Positions 1 through 7,860 of a DNA stretch of 14,693 nucleotides are shown here, piece by piece. The DNA comes from an uncultured Tissierellia bacterium (GTDB taxonomy: Bacteria > Bacillota > Clostridia > Tissierellales > Peptoniphilaceae), in the NCBI GenBank assembly GCA_902489145.1, contig CABTYV010000035.1, forward strand, positions 1-14,693, in the 5' to 3' direction. Each line of letters begins with the position of its first letter. Positions within the stretch are counted from its first letter, which is position 1. Under the pieces are notes generated by a model. That model saw nothing but the letters and a program-made list of their open reading frames with translations. It made no database searches and was not told the origin of the DNA. The position numbers and the translations under genes are program-made.

Positions 1-34
1 CCCCCCCCCTCTTTTCCCTCTCCCCCCACCCCCC
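1..34 (-). other. G-quadruplex motif downstream of the nine-gene operon
   Basis: Read on the minus strand there are four G-runs of 6, 6, 3 and 9 bases separated by loops of 1, 3 and 6 bases. This fits the usual quadruplex rule (four runs of at least three G, loops of 1-7). It lies about 190 bases past the stop of the last operon gene, on the coding strand, so it would be in the RNA if transcription reads through. The motif is seen directly; folding and function are inference. The window begins inside the longest run, so its true length is unknown. Confidence 0.55.
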
Positions 35-41
35 ACAAAGC

Positions 42-93
42 AAAAAACCCACAAACCCCAGAGGGGAGGGGCGGCGCCCGCCCCCCCGCCCCT
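42..93 (-). terminator. candidate terminator of the nine-gene operon
   Basis: On the minus strand an 8-bp perfect GC stem (arms 93-86 and 74-67, 11-nt loop) is followed by a small CCCC-TCT-GGGG hairpin (66-56), then a T-rich stretch ending in six T (47-42). The T-run does not directly abut the main stem, which is unlike a textbook terminator. It is nonetheless the best candidate I see downstream of yfcE. The 227-nt region after that gene contains no other stem plus T-run. Confidence 0.35.
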
Positions 94-112
94 GCCGCAT
101 ACCATAGCGGTG

Positions 113-131
113 GGGCAGCCTCCGGCTGCCC
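113..131. repeat. perfect 8-bp GC hairpin, no T-run
   Basis: GGGCAGCC (113-120) and GGCTGCCC (124-131) form a perfect 8-bp stem with a 3-nt loop. No T-run follows on either strand, so this is not a standard intrinsic terminator. It could stabilise the 3' end of the operon mRNA, which is inference. A CCATAG direct repeat flanks it. Confidence 0.5.
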
Positions 132-227
132 TTCCATAGAAAACAAGAGAGGCGGTCAGGTCCAGCCCGATCTTCTTCCGCTTATTAAATCCAACCACCA
201 CAACAGCGAGACGTGCGCAAGCAACGC

Positions 228-716
228 CTAGAGAAGAATCCGGTCCAAGTCGACCTGTCCATTGTCCTGAAAGGTGAGACGAAGGTAGGAGCGGCGCCCG
301 TCTCCGCCGCGGGGCCAGCTGATGGCGCCGGGATTGATCAGGCGGACGCCAGCGATTTTTTCATCGGTAAAGCAGTGGGTGTGGCCAAAAAGGGCTATAT
401 CACAGGCTTCTGCCTGGCAAATGTGAGCCAGCTGGTCCAGCCGATGATAAACGCCTTCTCGGTGGCCATGGGTCAGGTAGATCCGGTGACCAGCGAGCTC
501 CAGAATTTGGGTAGGAGGGACGTCCATGTCCATCCAGTCATTGTTGCCTCGCACCATGAGAATGGTGCGATTGGAGAGGCGGGCCAATTCCTCTGCATCG
601 GCTACCAGGTCCCCCAGATGAACGAGGCGATCGACATGGGGGGTGTTAAAAATGGCGGCCAAGGGAGCCTCTATTTGCCGATGCGTATCGGAAAAGACGA
701 GCAGGGTTTTAGGCAT
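228..716 (-). CDS. yfcE: YfcE/MJ0936-family metallophosphoesterase
   Basis: A 162-residue calcineurin-like phosphoesterase, the normal size for the small YfcE/MJ0936 family. These are soluble, metal-dependent enzymes that cleave phosphodiester model substrates; their natural substrate is mostly unknown. The full dinuclear-metal motif set is visible: SDTH at 9-12, HLGD at 33-36, GNND at 57-60, THGH at 82-85 and GHTH at 111-114, followed by NPGA near 128-131. The start ATG lies 8 nt inside the end of rdgB. Its GGAGG ribosome binding site, spaced 6 nt, sits within the last rdgB codons, so the two genes are probably translationally coupled. This rdgB-yfcE pairing is common in Firmicutes. It is the last gene of the operon. 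Family assignment is firm; physiological role is not. Confidence 0.93.
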   Translation of the reverse strand: MPKTLLVFSDTHRQIEAPLAAIFNTPHVDRLVHLGDLVADAEELARLSNRTILMVRGNNDWMDMDVPPTQILELAGHRIYLTHGHREGVYHRLDQLAHICQAEACDIALFGHTHCFTDEKIAGVRLINPGAISWPRGGDGRRSYLRLTFQDNGQVDLDRILL

Positions 717-1320
717 GCAGGGCCTCCAGGAAGGCCCGGTAGGCGCGGGCCCGGTGAGAAATCATGTTTTTTTCGGACCGGGTGAGCTCTGCCAGGGACT
801 TGCCCCGCTCATCAGCAAAGAAGATGGGGTCATAACCAAAGCCGCCTTCGCCGCGAGGGGCCTGGAGGATATGGCCCTGGAGACGGCCTTCATAGGTATG
901 GAGGCTGCCCGACTGCCAGAAGGCAATCACCGTGGCAAAGTAGGCCCCCCGTCGATCCGGCGCCACCCCCTCCATAGCGGCCAAAAGCTTTTCCACATTG
1001 TCCTGATAGGTCGCATTGGGACCTGCATAGCGGGCGGAATAGACTCCTGGAGCCCCATTTAGGGCCTCCACAAAAAGGCCCGTATCATCCGCCAAAATCC
1101 AATAATCATCCGCCTTTTGGCCGGACTCAGCCAGGGCTTGCGCCAGCGCCTCCACCTTCAGGATCGCGTTTTCGGCCAGGGTCGTCCCCGTCTCCTCTAC
1201 CTCCAGATCGGCCAGGCCCAGGTCCTTCTTGCCAAATAGGGTGAATCGGGCCGGATCCACTAAATCACGAAGCTCCTTGAGTTTATCGAGATTGCCCGTC
1301 GAAATGACAATTTTTTGCAT
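709..1320 (-). CDS. rdgB: RdgB/HAM1 XTP/dITP diphosphatase
   Basis: A 203-residue enzyme of the Ham1/ITPase family, which hydrolyses dITP, ITP and XTP to monophosphates plus pyrophosphate and so keeps deaminated purines out of DNA and RNA. Diagnostic motifs are all present: STGN-x2-K at the N-terminus (residues 7-13), LADDTGL around 76-82, GAPGVYSARYAG at 89-100, GEGGFGYDPIF around 157-167 and SHRARA at 188-193. Length is typical. The ATG at 1320 is 6 nt after the ligA stop, with AGGA four bases upstream. Its end overlaps yfcE by 8 nt. The cytoplasmic nucleotide-sanitising role fits its position right behind pcrA and ligA. Confidence 0.96.
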   Translation of the reverse strand: MQKIVISTGNLDKLKELRDLVDPARFTLFGKKDLGLADLEVEETGTTLAENAILKVEALAQALAESGQKADDYWILADDTGLFVEALNGAPGVYSARYAGPNATYQDNVEKLLAAMEGVAPDRRGAYFATVIAFWQSGSLHTYEGRLQGHILQAPRGEGGFGYDPIFFADERGKSLAELTRSEKNMISHRARAYRAFLEALHA

Positions 1321-1326
1321 GGGGTC

Positions 1327-3345
1327 CTACGAATCCTTTCTAAAATATTGATCCAGGAAGTCGGAAAGGGCGGCCCCTTCCAAAATCCGGATGCCCAAGG
1401 CTTCTGCCTTCTCTTTTTTGCTCCCGGCCGCTTCTCCTGCCAGGACCAGGTCGGTATTTTTGGAGACGGCGCTTGTCGCCTTGCCCCCCAGATGGCGGAT
1501 GGCTTCCTCCGCCTCCTTGCGGGAGAAGCCGGACAAGCTGCCCGTCACCACCACCACCTGACCGGCGAGTGGGGTCGCTTCCACCTCCTTCTGGTCGCTC
1601 GGATTTTGGATGTCAATCCCCTGCGCCAGAAGGTCGTCCAGGGCCTGGGCAATGGGTGCTTCCGCAAAAAAATCAACGATTTCGCCGGCCGTTACTTCGC
1701 CAATATCCGCCACCTCCATCAAGGCCTCCGCAGAGGCGGTTCGGATGCGCTCGAAGCTTTTAAAATGGGCCGCCAAATCTCGGGCTGAAGCTTCTCCCAC
1801 CCCGGCAATCCCGATGGCAAAGAGAAAAGCGGCTAAGGTGGGCTTTTTCGAGGCCTGAATGGCCGTGAGCACCTGGTTCGTCTTCTTTGATCCAAATCCT
1901 TCCAGGTCCATTAAATCCGCTTCCTTCAGGCGGTAGAGATCGGCCATCTGATCCAGGCCTCGCTCGACCAGCTTCTCGATCGTTTTGACCGACAGTCCCT
2001 CGATATTCATGCAGGGCCGGGCCGCGAAATGCGTCAGTCGGCGGACCAGCTGGGGCGGACAGGATAGGGAGTTGGGGCAGAAAATATGAACCCGATCGTA
2101 AAAAAGATCACTCCCACACGCCGGACAAATCCTCGGCTTTTCAATCGCCTCCGTCACCGCTCCTTCCTCCGGCATGGCCCCTAATATTTCCGGAATGACC
2201 TCATTGGACCGGCGGATGAGCACCCGACAGCCGATCGAAAGCTTTTTGCGCTGAATATCATCGAAGTTGTTCAGCGTGGCACGCGCCACTGTGACCCCGC
2301 CGATCTCCACTGGATCCAGATGGGCAATAGGCGTAATCTTGCCCGTCCGGCCCACCTGCCAGTCAACTCGGCGCAGGCGCGTGGTGACCTCTTCGGCTTC
2401 AAATTTATAGGCCAGGGCCCAGCGGGGAAACTTGGCCGTCTCCCCCAGTATCGTCCGAGTTCTCAAGTCATTGACCTTGATCACGGCCCCATCCGTCAAA
2501 ACATCGAGATCGTGGCGGTGCTGATCGATCTCCTCGATCGCCGCCATCACCTCCTCCACACTCCGACAGACCCGGGCAAAGGGGTGGACGCGGAAGCCAT
2601 TGGCCTTTAAAAAATCCAGCATTTCCTCCTGGCTATGGAAGAGGTCCGGATCCTCCCGGTAGCCCACGTTGTAAATATAGGCATCCAGATGACGGGCCCG
2701 GGTGACCGAAGGATCCAGGTTTCGGATGGCTCCAGCTGCCCCATTGCGGGCATTTTTAAGGGGCAGGTCCGCCTTCTGGTTGTAGCGAGCCAGGGCGGAA
2801 AGCGGCATCAGGCCCTCGCCCTGGACCTCGATGCGGCCCGGATAGGGAATGGTCAAGGGAATGGTGGCAATGGTTCGGATCTGGGCCAGCACCTCCTCCC
2901 CTACCCGCCCATTGCCCCGGGTGGCTGCCATAACCAGCTGGCCGCCCTCATAGGTCAGATTGATGGTCAGGCCGTCAAACTTATATTCACAGACCCAACT
3001 CAAGGGGGGAAGGTCCTCCTCGGGGTGGGCCAGACGGTAGTCGGTGAGCAGCTTTTGGCAGCGCTTCACCCAAGCCGCCACCCCTGCACGATGACGGGTC
3101 TTATCCAGGGAATAGAGGGGACCAAGGTGGGTATGTTTTTCAAAAGTCTCCAGCACCGTCCCCCCCACACGAAGGCTGGGGGAATTGGGCAGCACCTCCC
3201 CCAGCCTTTGTTCCAGCTCTTGCAGCCGGTCATAGGCTCGGTCCCACTCCGCATCCGAAACCGAAGGCTGGTCCAGCGTGTAATATTCATAACTCCATCG
3301 GTTGAGTGTTTCCACCAAATGGGCCATTTCCTTTTGTAGGTCCAT
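1327..3345 (-). CDS. ligA: NAD-dependent DNA ligase LigA
   Basis: A 672-residue NAD+-dependent DNA ligase, normal length for LigA, which seals nicks in replication and repair. Domains in order: Ia NAD-binding domain (about 1-70, with YY and SDAEWD); adenylation domain with the catalytic lysine in YKFDG (K122, D124, G125); OB fold (about 320-400); four-cysteine zinc finger C407-x2-C410-x12-C423-x5-C429; helix-hairpin-helix region (about 440-580); C-terminal BRCT domain (about 592-668). All key residues are intact. The ATG at 3345 has AAGGAGG spaced 7 nt. It follows pcrA by 27 nt, the conserved pcrA-ligA order of Firmicutes, and is followed 6 nt later by rdgB. Confidence 0.98.
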   Translation of the reverse strand: MDLQKEMAHLVETLNRWSYEYYTLDQPSVSDAEWDRAYDRLQELEQRLGEVLPNSPSLRVGGTVLETFEKHTHLGPLYSLDKTRHRAGVAAWVKRCQKLLTDYRLAHPEEDLPPLSWVCEYKFDGLTINLTYEGGQLVMAATRGNGRVGEEVLAQIRTIATIPLTIPYPGRIEVQGEGLMPLSALARYNQKADLPLKNARNGAAGAIRNLDPSVTRARHLDAYIYNVGYREDPDLFHSQEEMLDFLKANGFRVHPFARVCRSVEEVMAAIEEIDQHRHDLDVLTDGAVIKVNDLRTRTILGETAKFPRWALAYKFEAEEVTTRLRRVDWQVGRTGKITPIAHLDPVEIGGVTVARATLNNFDDIQRKKLSIGCRVLIRRSNEVIPEILGAMPEEGAVTEAIEKPRICPACGSDLFYDRVHIFCPNSLSCPPQLVRRLTHFAARPCMNIEGLSVKTIEKLVERGLDQMADLYRLKEADLMDLEGFGSKKTNQVLTAIQASKKPTLAAFLFAIGIAGVGEASARDLAAHFKSFERIRTASAEALMEVADIGEVTAGEIVDFFAEAPIAQALDDLLAQGIDIQNPSDQKEVEATPLAGQVVVVTGSLSGFSRKEAEEAIRHLGGKATSAVSKNTDLVLAGEAAGSKKEKAEALGIRILEGAALSDFLDQYFRKDS

Positions 3346-3372
3346 TTCCTGCCCTCCTTTTCTGCCTGACGG

Positions 3373-5622
3373 CTAGGATTCCTTCCGAATCGGCGCCAGT
3401 GCTGCATTGAGCTGCTTGATCCCCTTGTTTTCAAAGCTAACAGTCAACTCGTCGCCATCCTTTTTGGGTGCCACCGCTACGACCGTCCCCACGCCAAACT
3501 TCTTGTGGCGGATCCGGTCCCCGACCCGAAACTCGCTGGTCAGGCTCGCCTCCAGGCGCTTCTTCTTTTCCTCCACCATCTGGCGAATCCTAGCCCGCTG
3601 CCGGTCATAAGCCGATCGGATGCGGGGATCGGCAAAGGCCCCCCGCCTGGCATAGCCCGCCTCCTGATAGGCAGGCTCCGAAGCAGGCTGTGGCGAGCCA
3701 GACGCACCCTCAACCATCTCCAGATGATCCTCCAGCTCATCGAGAAAGCGGGAGGGCAGCCGGGACATGGGACTGCCAAAGACCCGGCGCAAGCGGGCCC
3801 CTGAGAGGAAGAGCTTTTGCTCTGCCCGGGTAATGGCCACGTAGAGGAGGCGGCGTTCCTCCTCCAGCTGCCCCTCTTCCATGGCACGCTCCGAGGGGCA
3901 AAGGCCATCCTCCATGCCCACGATAAAGACACAGGGAAACTCCAGGCCCTTGGCCGCATGCATGGTCATCAAGGTGACGGCCTCCTCCCCCTCCGCCGTC
4001 TTATCCAAATCAGTCAAAAGGGAGAGGTCCTGCAGATAATCACGGATCGTCGCCTCCGGCTCCTCCTCCTGATATTGGGCAATGGCATCATAAAAAGCGC
4101 TGACATTCTCACGGCGAGCCACGTCCTCAATCTGCTTGCTGGCCTCCAGCATGGACCGGTAGCCTGATTTCTCGTAAACAGCCTGAAAAAAATCGGTCAT
4201 CGGGCCGGTTAAAGATGGCCGAAGGGCCTGCACAATCGATCGAAAGGAGCCAAACTTTTTTTGCTGACCAGGGGAAAGCCGGGTCCAAAGGGGCTCCTCC
4301 TCCAAAACGCCCAAAAGGGAGGTGCCCGCCTGCTGTGCGATCGTGCGTAGCTCCTCCAGGCTTTTCGGCCCGATCCCCCGCTTGGGCTGGTTGATCACCC
4401 GCTGAAAAGCGATATCGTCGGTGGGATTGACCAAAAGATTCATGTAGGCGACCAGGTCCTTGATCTCAGCGCGGTCATAGAACTTCAAGCCCCCGACCAT
4501 CCGGTACGGCACTCCCGCCCGCATCAGGGCTTCCTCCAGGGGGCGGGACTGGGCATTGGTCCGGTATAGCACGGCCATCTCCCCGTAGGCGCGCTTTTGT
4601 CCCTCCTCCTCCAGCTGCTGGACGACGCCGTAGGCTTCCTCCGTATCGGACTGGAAAAGGCGATATTGGGGCAGGAGGCCCGCCGGATTTTCGGTCCAAA
4701 GCTTCTTCTTTTTGCGTTCCTGATTGTTTTCAATCAGGGCATTGGCCGCGGCCAGAATCCGTTTGCTGGACCGATAATTCTGTTCCAGCAGACGAATACG
4801 GGCCTCCGGAAAATCGTCCTCAAAATGTAAAATATTTTGAATATCCGCCCCCCGCCAGCCATAGATGGACTGGTCGGCATCGCCTACGAGAAAGACCGAG
4901 CAGTTGGGCCCCGCGAAGGCCCGGACCAGGTCGTATTGGGCGTGATTGGTATCCTGATACTCATCCACAAAAAGATAAGAAAACTGCTGGCGGTACTTCT
5001 CCCGCACCTCCGGCACCTGCTTCATCACCACCAGCATGGTCAGAATCAGGTCATCAAAATCCAATGCGTTATTTTTCTTTTTCGCTTTTTCATACTGGCG
5101 GTAGAGAAGGCCCGAGACGCGGTCTAACGGCGTTTCTGCCTGTGCGATCACCTGCTTCGGGGCGGTCCCTTCATTTTTCCAGAGGGAAATCCGGCTCAGA
5201 AGGCTACGCGGTGTCAAGCCCTCTGGGGACAGGCCCTGGCTTTTCATGATTTGCTTGATGAGGCTTTGCTGGTCGGTCCCATCGTAGATCGTAAAGCTTG
5301 GATCATAGCCCAGATGGTCAATTTCCCGCCGCAAAAATCGGGCACAGAGAGAGTGGAAGGTGCCGATCCACATCCCCTTGCATTGGGCATCCCCCAAGGC
5401 CTGCGCCACCCGGTCCTGCATCTCCCCGGCGGCTTTTTTCGTAAAGGTAAAGGCCAGGATGGACCAGGGGGCCACGCCCTTTTCCCGAATCAGGTAGGCG
5501 ATGCGCTGGGTCAATACCCGAGTCTTCCCTGAGCCTGCGCCAGCCAAAACCAAAAGCGACCGATCCTGCGAAAGGACACAGGCCTTTTGGGCCTCATTGA
5601 GCGTGCTGAGATCCCAGGCCAC
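3373..5622 (-). CDS. pcrA: UvrD/PcrA-type ATP-dependent 3'-5' DNA helicase
   Basis: A 749-residue superfamily 1A helicase. PcrA unwinds DNA in repair and replication-fork rescue and removes recombinase and RNA polymerase from DNA. Visible motifs: Q-motif (LNEAQ, 8-12), Walker A AGAGSGKT (27-34), motif Ia FTFTKKAA (58-65), Walker B DEYQ (220-223), motif III GDADQSIYGWRGAD (247-260), motif IV QNYRS (281-285) and motif VI YVAITRAEQK. The C-terminus carries the Tudor-like PcrA tail (FRVGDRIRHKKFGVGTV and beyond), which separates PcrA from Rep. The start is GTG at 5622, two bases after the stop of the PHP gene, with GGAG about 9 nt upstream; the next ATG would delete motifs, so GTG is preferred. 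ligA follows by 27 nt. Confidence 0.97.
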   Translation of the reverse strand: MAWDLSTLNEAQKACVLSQDRSLLVLAGAGSGKTRVLTQRIAYLIREKGVAPWSILAFTFTKKAAGEMQDRVAQALGDAQCKGMWIGTFHSLCARFLRREIDHLGYDPSFTIYDGTDQQSLIKQIMKSQGLSPEGLTPRSLLSRISLWKNEGTAPKQVIAQAETPLDRVSGLLYRQYEKAKKKNNALDFDDLILTMLVVMKQVPEVREKYRQQFSYLFVDEYQDTNHAQYDLVRAFAGPNCSVFLVGDADQSIYGWRGADIQNILHFEDDFPEARIRLLEQNYRSSKRILAAANALIENNQERKKKKLWTENPAGLLPQYRLFQSDTEEAYGVVQQLEEEGQKRAYGEMAVLYRTNAQSRPLEEALMRAGVPYRMVGGLKFYDRAEIKDLVAYMNLLVNPTDDIAFQRVINQPKRGIGPKSLEELRTIAQQAGTSLLGVLEEEPLWTRLSPGQQKKFGSFRSIVQALRPSLTGPMTDFFQAVYEKSGYRSMLEASKQIEDVARRENVSAFYDAIAQYQEEEPEATIRDYLQDLSLLTDLDKTAEGEEAVTLMTMHAAKGLEFPCVFIVGMEDGLCPSERAMEEGQLEEERRLLYVAITRAEQKLFLSGARLRRVFGSPMSRLPSRFLDELEDHLEMVEGASGSPQPASEPAYQEAGYARRGAFADPRIRSAYDRQRARIRQMVEEKKKRLEASLTSEFRVGDRIRHKKFGVGTVVAVAPKKDGDELTVSFENKGIKQLNAALAPIRKES

Positions 5623-5624
5623 GA

Positions 5625-6353
5625 CTACAGACTCCGTCCCAAAAGCTTTTCCAGCCGCTGCCAGGAATGGTTCATGATCAATTCCTCCGGGAAATCCAGC
5701 TCCTCCAGGAGGGCCACCGCGTAGGAGAAATCTCCGACATACGAGGAAAAGTGAGCATCCGTATTTACAATAATGGGCAATTCCTTCTCCTTGCAGAGGC
5801 TCAGATAGCGGCGGGCATTGGCCTCCGAGTGGAGCCGGAAGGAATCCGGCGCCAGCGAAGAGCAGTTGAGCTCCAGGGCCACGTTATGCGCCTTGCAGGC
5901 GTCGATCACCGCCGCATAGTCCACGGGATAGCGGCCATCATCGATATGGCCGATGATGTTGATCTCTGGATAGCGCTCCAGGCAATGAAGGTAGGCGTCC
6001 GTATAGTCCTCCCGGGATCCGGATTCGTAGTCAAAAAGGCCGCCATGAAGGCTTACAATGGTGTAATCCACCTCGGAAAAAAGATCCTCCTCTAAAATCG
6101 CGCCCTGATGGTTGTGCAAATTGAGCTCCACGCCCTTGAGCAGGCGGACCCCCTCCAGATAATCGGGCAGGACATGGATATTCATCCAGTAATCGTGCAT
6201 GGTCGTAGCCGGCATCCCGTAGCCATGATCCGAGAGGCCCATAATCTCCAGGCCATGCTCCTTGGCTGCCCGGGCATTTTCCGTTATGGTCGAGTAGGCA
6301 TGGCCGGATGCGATCGAGTGCGTATGCAAGTCCATAATCATCGCGTTGTTCAT
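5625..6353 (-). CDS. YcdX-like PHP-domain phosphatase
   Basis: A 242-residue stand-alone PHP-domain protein most like the YcdX group of metal-dependent phosphatases. The metal-site pattern known from YcdX appears complete: H10 and H12 in DLHTHS, H18, H43 in SDHG, E76 in GVELN, H103, H136 in IGHIDDGR, and D199/H201 in NTDAHF. These would bind a trinuclear metal centre. The natural substrate is unknown for the group. The ATG at 6353 has AGAGG spaced 5 nt. It sits 26 nt after tsaD and 2 nt before pcrA, so it is part of the operon. A histidinol-phosphatase role (HisK type) is possible by fold, but no histidine genes are nearby. A link to DNA repair or t6A is only suggested by position. Confidence 0.88.
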   Translation of the reverse strand: MNNAMIMDLHTHSIASGHAYSTITENARAAKEHGLEIMGLSDHGYGMPATTMHDYWMNIHVLPDYLEGVRLLKGVELNLHNHQGAILEEDLFSEVDYTIVSLHGGLFDYESGSREDYTDAYLHCLERYPEINIIGHIDDGRYPVDYAAVIDACKAHNVALELNCSSLAPDSFRLHSEANARRYLSLCKEKELPIIVNTDAHFSSYVGDFSYAVALLEELDFPEELIMNHSWQRLEKLLGRSL

Positions 6354-6379
6354 GATTTCCTCTTTCTTTTTCAGCCTGC

Positions 6380-7384
6380 TTACAGGCCCAAATTCGGTTC
6401 TGCGGGAAAGGCCAGATCGGATGGCCCCCGGTATTTAAAATGATAGTAGCCAGCGGATCCGATCATGGCGGCATTGTCCGTGCAAAGGGCCGGGCTTGGC
6501 ACATGGAATCGGATCCCCCGCTCCTGACATGCAGCCTGGAGAGCCGAACGCAAGGGGCCGTTGGCCGCCACGCCACCCGAAAGGCAAAAATCAGAAAAGC
6601 CGCTTTCTTCCAACAAGCGAATCGATTTCTGGGTCAACACATCGATCACGGCATCCTGAAAGCCTCGGGCGACATCCGCTTTTCGGTAGGACCTACCCAG
6701 CTGATCCTGCTGGTGACAGTAGTTGATCACCGCTGTTTTGAGCCCAGAAAAGGAAAAATCGTAGCCGTCCTCCTTTTTCATCATGGCTCGGGGAAAATGC
6801 AGGGCCCCTGGCCTTCCGTCCTCCGCCAGCTGCTGAATCTTCGGACCACCGGGATAGCCCATGCCCAAAACCCGGGAGACCTTGTCAAAGGACTCGCCGG
6901 CCGCATCGTCTACCGTCCGGCCCACCACCTCGTAATCGGTATAGTCCCGAACCTTGCACAGGTAGGTATGTCCGCCCGAGACAACCAGGGTAATGAAGGG
7001 CGGTGTAAGGTCCGGATCGCTCAGATAATTGGCACAGATGTGGCCTTCCATGTGATTGACCCCCACCAGGGGGAGGTCTCTGGCAAAGGCGATGGCCTTG
7101 GCGGCCGAAATGCCGACCAAAAGCGCCCCGATCAAACCCGGCCCCCGGGTAACAGAGACCAGCTCCACGGCCTCGATCCCCAGTCCCGCCTCCTCCAGTG
7201 CCAGCGCTAAAATCCGATTGATGGCTTCCAGGTGCTGACGGGAGGCAATCTCCGGCACGACGCCCCCATAGAGGGCATGGGTCTCGATCTGGGTGGAAAT
7301 CACATTGGCCAGAATGGTCCGGCCGCCCGACAGGAGGGCGACCGACGTCTCATCGCAAGAAGATTCAATGGCAAGAGAAATCAT
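6380..7384 (-). CDS. tsaD: tRNA t6A37 threonylcarbamoyltransferase TsaD
   Basis: A 334-residue Kae1/TsaD family protein. With TsaB and TsaE it transfers the threonylcarbamoyl group from threonylcarbamoyl-AMP to A37 of tRNAs that read ANN codons. Visible: ASKHA-type phosphate motif at the N-terminus (IESSCDETS, 6-14), metal-binding histidines H111 and H115 in NHMEGH, VSGGHT (135-140), the GESFDK segment (163-168) and the final metal ligand D303 in TDNAAMIG. Length is typical. The start overlaps the rimI stop as ATGA, with AAGGAGG four bases upstream. Partners tsaB and tsaE are in the same operon; the first enzyme, TsaC/YwlC, is not in the window. Just upstream is an A9 run that could allow fusion to RimI. 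Confidence 0.98.
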   Translation of the reverse strand: MISLAIESSCDETSVALLSGGRTILANVISTQIETHALYGGVVPEIASRQHLEAINRILALALEEAGLGIEAVELVSVTRGPGLIGALLVGISAAKAIAFARDLPLVGVNHMEGHICANYLSDPDLTPPFITLVVSGGHTYLCKVRDYTDYEVVGRTVDDAAGESFDKVSRVLGMGYPGGPKIQQLAEDGRPGALHFPRAMMKKEDGYDFSFSGLKTAVINYCHQQDQLGRSYRKADVARGFQDAVIDVLTQKSIRLLEESGFSDFCLSGGVAANGPLRSALQAACQERGIRFHVPSPALCTDNAAMIGSAGYYHFKYRGPSDLAFPAEPNLGL

Positions 7385-7860
7385 GACTCCTCCTTTTTTT
7401 TTCGCATAATATAGGCATCGAGGCCTAAAGAGGCATAGTAGTTTTTACGAATGGAAAGAACCGCAAAGCCGAACTTCCGATATAAGTGGAGTGCGGCCTC
7501 ATTGTTGACGGCCACCTCTAGGAAGCATTCCTCCGCCCCCTTTGCAAAAGAAGCCTGCAAAAAATCCGAAAGAAGGCGGGCGCCAATCCCCTGCCGGCGA
7601 TAGGCGGGCGCTACGGCCAAATTGTTAAGAGCCGACTCCCCTACCAGATGCCAGGCCGAGTAATACCCGACAATCTCCCCGGAAAGGCAGGCCACCCGGC
7701 AGCTGGTCCGCTCATTGATCAGCAGCTCATCCTCAAAAATCTGCCGGGTCCAGGGGGCTTCAAAAACCACCCGTTCAATGGAGAGGACCGCATTCAAATC
7801 GGAAGCCTGCATGGGGCGGAGGACCAGGTCCTCATTGTGATCCAAGTTATTTTCGGGCAT
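7381..7860 (-). CDS. rimI: RimI-type ribosomal protein/TsaD-associated N-acetyltransferase
   Basis: A 159-residue GNAT acetyltransferase. RimI acetylates the N-terminal alanine of ribosomal protein S18 in Escherichia coli, and some homologues act on other N-termini. The acetyl-CoA loop RRQGIG (88-93) follows LNNLAVAP, then LEVAVNNEAALHLYRKFGF, and near the C-terminus R-x-NYY ... DAYIM, all typical of RimI. The frame stays open further upstream into tsaB, but the ATG at 7860 gives the normal N-terminus and has a G-rich site upstream; the longer reading is antisense-like in composition. It overlaps tsaB by 14 nt and tsaD by 4 nt. The tsaB-rimI-tsaD order is widespread in bacteria. The lysine-rich C-terminus is encoded by an A9 run. 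Confidence 0.95.
   Translation of the reverse strand: MPENNLDHNEDLVLRPMQASDLNAVLSIERVVFEAPWTRQIFEDELLINERTSCRVACLSGEIVGYYSAWHLVGESALNNLAVAPAYRRQGIGARLLSDFLQASFAKGAEECFLEVAVNNEAALHLYRKFGFAVLSIRKNYYASLGLDAYIMRKKKEES
7394..7402 (-). other. A9 homopolymer with A-AAA-AAG slip site at the rimI end
   Basis: The mRNA-sense strand has nine consecutive A, read in the rimI frame as (CG)A AAA AAA AAG, followed by GGAGGAG. It contains an A-AAA-AAG heptamer of the type known for -1 ribosomal frameshifting in dnaX, and an A-tract long enough for polymerase slippage. The tsaD frame is -1 relative to rimI and has no stop between this run and the tsaD ATG. The GGAGG just after the run is also the tsaD ribosome binding site. 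The site is seen; slippage is inferred. Confidence 0.4.

Noticed and set aside
113..131. Perfect GC hairpin as the operon terminator
   Set aside because: No T-run follows the stem on either strand, so I list it only as a hairpin.
213..785. 190-residue plus-strand open frame opposite yfcE
   Set aside because: Covers the conserved metallophosphoesterase on the other strand and has no matching motif.
2635..3339. 234-residue plus-strand open frame opposite ligA
   Set aside because: Lies wholly within a clear ligA; a long antisense frame is expected in GC-rich coding DNA, and no family motif or ribosome binding site is seen.
6375..6388. Small hairpin enclosing the tsaD stop codon as a terminator
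   Set aside because: Only a 5-bp stem and followed by an A-rich, not T-rich, stretch on the transcript; operon spacing continues past it.
6440..7210. 256-residue plus-strand open frame opposite tsaD
   Set aside because: Antisense shadow of an intact tsaD, with no recognisable domain or start signal.
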